DNA from: Bacillota bacterium
GTDB taxonomy: Bacteria; Bacillota; Clostridia; Christensenellales; Aristaeellaceae
DNA length: 8,431 nt
Assembly (NCBI GenBank): GCA_023415715.1
Contig: JAEZJP010000157.1
Location: 1-8,431 of the forward strand
Direction of reading: 5' to 3'
A model generated the notes under the pieces. The model worked only from the letters and a program-made list of their open reading frames with translations, was not told where the DNA came from and made no database searches. Every line of letters begins with the position of its first letter. The stretch's first letter is position 1. This document shows positions 5,952 to 8,431 of the stretch, one piece after another. The translations under genes and the position numbers were made by a program.

Positions 5952-6881
5952 ATGAAAGAGCCTTTTATTTATTTATATCCCGAAGTAACAAGGGAGAATG
6001 CGTTTGCAATCATACAGTGGCTTGCGGATGAGGAAGTTATAAAATATTTAAGCGATTCGCAGGATGTGTCCGTCCATTTGAGGCAAGCGGTGGACAGGGT
6101 CAATTTGCCTATTGTTACGCACCTGTTCAGCCGCAACGGAAGGTTTTACATCATTCAGGATAAAAAGGGCACTCCGGTAGGCTTTGTGCGCCTTAAAGTA
6201 TGCGCTGCCGATACGGAGATGGTGATCGTCATCGGTGACCGGGACAATTGGGGGAAACGGATAGGCACCAGCGCGATCCGTGAAAGCATGAAAATTGCTT
6301 TCTTTGAGCTTAGATCTGAAAAAATGACCGCCAGGATCCATCATGAAAACAAACGGTCCCTACGGGCGTTCCTCCGGTCAGGATTTCAGATAAGGCACGA
6401 AACGCCGGCGCTGAAAAGATTGGAAATCACCATGGAGGAATACTTGACATTCATTCGACAGGGGGGAAATAACATGCCAGCACAAGTAATCATCACGGAA
6501 ATGGATCAAACAAGGCTGAAGAAGCTGATCTCCGAAGAAACTCATCATGGAATGGGTACGGATCAAACCACGCAGGAGCTTGAAAACGAAATCAACCGCG
6601 CCCAAGTGGTCGATAGCCATAAGGTTCCGCGGGAAGTCATCACTATGAATTCCAAGGTTCTGCTGGATCTGGGCGAAGAAGAGCTTGAGGTATCGCTGGT
6701 ATATCCCTCTGAAGCCGACCTTGTAAGCAATAAGCTGTCGGTCTTGTCGCCCATTGGAACAGCTATCCTTGGGTACAAAGAGGGCGACTTTATTCAGTGG
6801 AAGGTCCCTTCCGGCGTAGCAGAGATACATGTGAAAAAGGTGATTTATCAGCCTGAAGCGGCAGGAGACTATCACTTGTAA
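5952..6881 (+). CDS. GNAT acetyltransferase domain fused in frame to Rnk-like GreA/GreB-fold domain
   Basis: A 309-residue open frame with two parts. Residues 1 to about 170 are a RimJ/RimL-style GNAT domain: GTPVGFVRLKV, then VIGDRDNWGKRIGTSAI (W100, G101, G105) and HHENKRSLRAFLRSGF. Within the acetyl-CoA loop the usual Gly is Arg103. Residues 175-309 look like a complete Rnk, the regulator of nucleoside diphosphate kinase (136 residues in E. coli). They carry ITMNSKV (M232), LSVLSPIGTAILGYKEGD and the hallmark end YQPEAAGDYHL. Rnk is a GreA/GreB relative with an FKBP-like C-terminal domain that binds RNA polymerase. Start: ATG at 5952 with AGGGTG at 5937-5942. The junction (RQGGNN-M175) is a six-G run that is also a Shine-Dalgarno for the internal ATG at 6474, so two products, or an artefactual fusion, are possible. 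Both domain calls are secure. The physical fusion is not. Confidence 0.85.
   Translation: MKEPFIYLYPEVTRENAFAIIQWLADEEVIKYLSDSQDVSVHLRQAVDRVNLPIVTHLFSRNGRFYIIQDKKGTPVGFVRLKVCAADTEMVIVIGDRDNWGKRIGTSAIRESMKIAFFELRSEKMTARIHHENKRSLRAFLRSGFQIRHETPALKRLEITMEEYLTFIRQGGNNMPAQVIITEMDQTRLKKLISEETHHGMGTDQTTQELENEINRAQVVDSHKVPREVITMNSKVLLDLGEEELEVSLVYPSEADLVSNKLSVLSPIGTAILGYKEGDFIQWKVPSGVAEIHVKKVIYQPEAAGDYHL
6460..6476 (+). promoter_or_regulatory. Internal Shine-Dalgarno / G6 tract and ATG at fusion junction
   Basis: Six consecutive G (6461-6466) form the core of a ribosome site for the ATG at 6474 and also encode Gln-Gly-Gly in the longer frame. One additional G would put the upstream GNAT frame onto TAA at 6470-6472, a single base before the ATG: a classic stop-start coupling. 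One fewer G would end it at a TAA a few codons further on. This makes the tract decisive for the fusion. Confidence 0.7.
6474..6881 (+). CDS. rnk: Rnk-like protein from internal start (alternative product)
   Basis: The internal ATG at 6474 is preceded by AGGGGGG at 6460-6466 with seven bases of spacing, a good ribosome site. Translation from here gives 135 residues, essentially the full length of known Rnk proteins: an N-terminal helical hairpin (about 25-50 residues, without the clear acidic tip of GreA), then the FKBP-like domain ending in YQPEAAGDYHL. In other bacteria Rnk binds RNA polymerase and influences transcription and nucleotide-kinase levels. The role in this organism is inferred from the family. 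The same codons are also the C-terminal half of the 5952-6881 frame. Initiation here is predicted from the sequence only. Confidence 0.65.
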   Translation: MPAQVIITEMDQTRLKKLISEETHHGMGTDQTTQELENEINRAQVVDSHKVPREVITMNSKVLLDLGEEELEVSLVYPSEADLVSNKLSVLSPIGTAILGYKEGDFIQWKVPSGVAEIHVKKVIYQPEAAGDYHL

Positions 6882-6980
6882 TGCCAATTCAAAACTTTTA
6901 ATACATCGTTTCAGACATCTTTGGAACGTTGCCAGGGTTGGGTCCATCGACGTTGGATTGATACAAATCAGAATGAAAAC

Positions 6981-7028
6981 AAGGGGCTGTCTCAAAGCGA
7001 TAAAATCGCAACGAGACAGTCCCTTTTT
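6981..7028 (+). terminator. Intrinsic terminator after GNAT-Rnk
   Basis: AAGGGGCTGTCTC at 6981-6993 pairs with GAGACAGTCCCTT at 7013-7025 (one G-U), and an inner GCGAT/ATCGC stem (6997-7001 with 7005-7009) closes the loop. The descending arm runs into five T (7024-7028). It lies about 100 bp after the stop at 6881. The GGGGCTGTCTC arm resembles tips of some insertion sequences, but no transposase is present. Confidence 0.85.
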
Positions 7029-7049
7029 ACTGATAAAAAATTGAGGATT

Positions 7050-7072
7050 CCAAAGGGATGATATCCCTTTGG
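7050..7072. terminator. 10-bp hairpin, possible minus-strand terminator
   Basis: CCAAAGGGAT (7050-7059) and ATCCCTTTGG (7063-7072) are perfectly complementary around a GAT loop. On the minus strand a run of six T lies about nine bases beyond the stem, so it may help end the isomerase operon, although the spacing is long for a classic terminator. Its distal arm overlaps the start of the GC-rich repeat. Confidence 0.45.
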
Positions 7073-7097
7073 CAGGGTCCAGGGGCGGAGCCCCTGG
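7067..7097 (+). repeat. GC-rich hairpin repeat, copy abutting isomerase stop
   Basis: This stretch contains a perfect stem CCAGGGGC (7079-7086) / GCCCCTGG (7090-7097) with loop GGA, preceded by GGCAGGGT. It matches the minus-strand copy at 4517-4547 at 27 of 31 bases. It ends at the base next to the isomerase stop codon (7098-7100). Two such copies in opposite orientation, each at a gene's 3' end, suggest a dispersed REP-like element. Confidence 0.75.
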
Positions 7098-7910
7098 CTA
7101 CTGGCCGATGGTTTTTAAATAATCGCGGCTTAATTTTGCGGCTACAAGGGGCGGGCGCTCTGTGGACAGGTCCTGCTCCACCACCAGCCATTGAGCGCCG
7201 CTTTCTACAGCGGCGGCCACGATGGAGGGAATATCCTGGCAGCCAAGGCCCAGGGGCTTGAAGGAGAAGGCCACGTCCTTATCGGCGGCCTTGTCGGTAC
7301 CGATCAGGCCATAGGGTGTTTTGCCATCCTTGCGGCCCACATAGTCCTTCAGGTGCACCACGGGGCAGCGGCCTGTATACTTGCGCACGTATCCCGCGGG
7401 ATCAAGGCCTGCGTATTTTACCCAGCAGGTATCGATCTCTGTTTGCAGGATATCGGCGGGAACGGCTTCATAGAGGAAATCCAGCCCATACTGACCCGAC
7501 AGGGTCACAAACTCAAAGTCATGGTTGTGGTACAGCAGCTGGATGCCGGCCTCCTTGCAGAGCCTTCCGAACTGATAGATGACTTTGAGCATACCGGCAA
7601 ACCCTGCTGCGCCGGGCCGGCTGCTTTCATCCAGGAAAGGGACGGCGATATAGGTGCAGCCGATGGTCTTGTGATAGGAAATAACGCCGAACATGTCCTC
7701 CATGATCTTGAGGATTGGCACATGGCTGGAGATGGCTGTCAGGCCGTGCTTTAACAGCATGGCTTTCACATCTTCCGCTGTGTGGCCGTAAAAGCCGGCG
7801 AATTCCACGCCGTCATACCCCAAAGCCTTGATTTGGGCGAGAACTCCGTCCAAATCAGCCTGCGCCTCATCCCTGGCGGAATAAATCTGATATGCGATAG
7901 GCAGCTTCAT
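7098..7910 (-). CDS. Sugar phosphate isomerase/epimerase (TIM barrel, AP-endonuclease-2-like)
   Basis: A 270-residue enzyme of the xylose-isomerase-like TIM-barrel family that includes IolE, IolI and tagatose-type epimerases. It probably isomerises or epimerises a sugar, keto-sugar or inositol derivative in the cytoplasm. Signatures: LGYDGVEFAGFYG (E36), the family block LLYHNHDFEF (H128, H130, E133), EIDTCWV (D160), VVHLKDY (H186, D189), GLGCQDIP and WLVVEQD (E245). E133, D160, H186 and E245 are plausible metal ligands by analogy. The ATG at 7910 is supported by AAGGAGGAG just upstream. Only 15 bp separate it from the stop of the Gfo/Idh oxidoreductase, so the two form an operon. Its own stop abuts the GC-rich repeat. 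Length is normal for the family. The exact substrate cannot be told. Confidence 0.92.
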   Translation of the reverse strand: MKLPIAYQIYSARDEAQADLDGVLAQIKALGYDGVEFAGFYGHTAEDVKAMLLKHGLTAISSHVPILKIMEDMFGVISYHKTIGCTYIAVPFLDESSRPGAAGFAGMLKVIYQFGRLCKEAGIQLLYHNHDFEFVTLSGQYGLDFLYEAVPADILQTEIDTCWVKYAGLDPAGYVRKYTGRCPVVHLKDYVGRKDGKTPYGLIGTDKAADKDVAFSFKPLGLGCQDIPSIVAAAVESGAQWLVVEQDLSTERPPLVAAKLSRDYLKTIGQ

Positions 7911-7925
7911 ACGCTCCTCCTTGTG

Positions 7926-8431
7926 TCATTCAAAGTACACAGGTTTGCCCGTGCTGGCGGACTCATAGATGGCATCCAGGATCTGGGTTACAACCAACGC
8001 CTGCTCGGGCTTGGTGAGCAATGGTTTGGTATCGTCCAGCACATGCTCGATCCACATCTTTGCTTCCAGATCGGCGGGGGACATGCTTGCGCCGTCATAG
8101 AAGGCGACACCGCCGGCGCCTAAGTCCGGTGTGGTGACGAAAGTCTTTGAGAATTTTTCGCCGTTTATGCGCAATGCGCCGTTTTCGCCTAGCATATCCG
8201 CGCCGCCCTCGGTGCCGCAGAGCATGGTCTTGGCTTCATGCACGAACAGCGTGTTCAGCGCCCAGGAAGCTTCCAGGTTGATGGTTGCGCCGTTTTTCAT
8301 GCGCACAAAGCCGAAGGCTGCGTCTTCCACGGTGAATTTCTCCGGGTCCCAGGGACCCCAGGCGTTGGCGGAATTGGGCTTGGGCGCCAGTTCGTGATAC
8401 TTTGTGCCCACGACCATGGCCGGCTCATAGT
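7926..8431 (-). CDS. Gfo/Idh/MocA-family oxidoreductase, C-terminal part
   Basis: Only the last 168 codons are inside the window. The N-terminal Rossmann NAD(P)-binding domain and the start lie beyond 8431. The visible part is the typical C-terminal alpha/beta domain: NAWGPWDPEKFTVEDAAFGFVRMKNGATINLEASWAL, a glycine-rich GTEGGADM strand, then a helix ending in QALVVTQILDAIYESASTGKPVYF, the standard finish of this family. Such enzymes oxidise or reduce sugar or inositol hydroxyls with NAD(P). The gene lies 15 bp upstream of the isomerase in the same direction, a frequent pairing in sugar- and inositol-type catabolic operons. An ATG at 8417 is internal, because the frame stays open upstream and the homologous domain begins earlier. 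The substrate is unknown. Confidence 0.9.
   Translation of the reverse strand, partial: YEPAMVVGTKYHELAPKPNSANAWGPWDPEKFTVEDAAFGFVRMKNGATINLEASWALNTLFVHEAKTMLCGTEGGADMLGENGALRINGEKFSKTFVTTPDLGAGGVAFYDGASMSPADLEAKMWIEHVLDDTKPLLTKPEQALVVTQILDAIYESASTGKPVYFE

Noticed and set aside
5912..5960. Small leader open frame starting at ATG 5912 before GNAT-Rnk
   Set aside because: It has no Shine-Dalgarno, begins inside the dyad, and overlaps the GNAT start in another frame. Nothing suggests it is translated.
6444..6472. TTGACA at 6444-6449 as a promoter for rnk
   Set aside because: The hexamer is a perfect -35 box, but the positions 17-18 bp downstream (AAATAA or AATAAC) are weak -10 boxes that overlap the ribosome site and start codon. 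A transcript from there would lack a leader.
6378..6995. 205-codon minus-strand open frame over the Rnk region
   Set aside because: The plus strand encodes a clear Rnk domain. The antisense translation has no family resemblance.
7191..7754. 187-codon plus-strand open frame
   Set aside because: It is the antisense shadow of the sugar-phosphate isomerase, whose motifs are unmistakable on the minus strand.
1..8431. Mobile-element, defence-system, CRISPR or RNA-gene content
   Set aside because: I saw no transposase, integrase, toxin-antitoxin, nuclease-defence motif, regularly spaced repeats, or tRNA/rRNA sequence. The genes are metabolic or accessory enzymes.

Overview
The window looks like chromosome of a Bacillota bacterium, most likely a moderate-GC member of the Clostridia. 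The reasons are strong AGGAGG-type ribosome sites, a GTG start, sigma-A-like promoters with TGn-extended -10 boxes, and a pyruvate kinase that continues into the extra C-terminal domain typical of Bacillus/Clostridia enzymes. I cannot place it more precisely from sequence alone. Nothing points to a phage, plasmid, CRISPR array, tRNA or rRNA.

Layout. (1) 1-1552, minus strand: pyruvate kinase, cut off at its 3' end by the window edge. (2) 1553-1783: divergent promoter region holding two opposed promoters, a pair of inverted 11-mers and a hairpin at the 5' end of the pyk transcript. (3) 1784-4594, plus strand: a two-gene unit, a cytoplasmic M28 zinc peptidase followed 12 bp later by a GNAT acetyltransferase whose last ~25 codons lie in a GC-rich repeat. 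A terminator lies at 4731-4770. (4) 4826-5806, plus: a YfcE-like metallophosphoesterase with an extra C-terminal region. (5) 5952-6881, plus: a GNAT domain joined in frame to a full-length Rnk-like (GreA/GreB-fold) protein, behind its own strong promoter and a perfect 17-bp dyad. (6) 6882-7097: a convergent intergenic region with three stacked hairpins, including a second copy of the GC-rich repeat. (7) 7098-8431, minus: a sugar-phosphate isomerase/epimerase and, upstream of it in the same operon, the C-terminal part of a Gfo/Idh/MocA oxidoreductase.

How the genes fit together. The minus-strand pair is a common sugar- or inositol-type catabolic pairing, but its substrate cannot be read here. 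Pyruvate kinase is housekeeping glycolysis. The peptidase and GNAT are probably co-transcribed, with no obvious shared pathway. The most unusual locus is the GNAT-Rnk reading frame. Its junction is a run of six G that also forms a Shine-Dalgarno for an internal ATG giving a complete Rnk. One extra G would end the GNAT at a TAA one base before that ATG. The fusion may therefore be real, frame-switchable, or the product of a one-base error.
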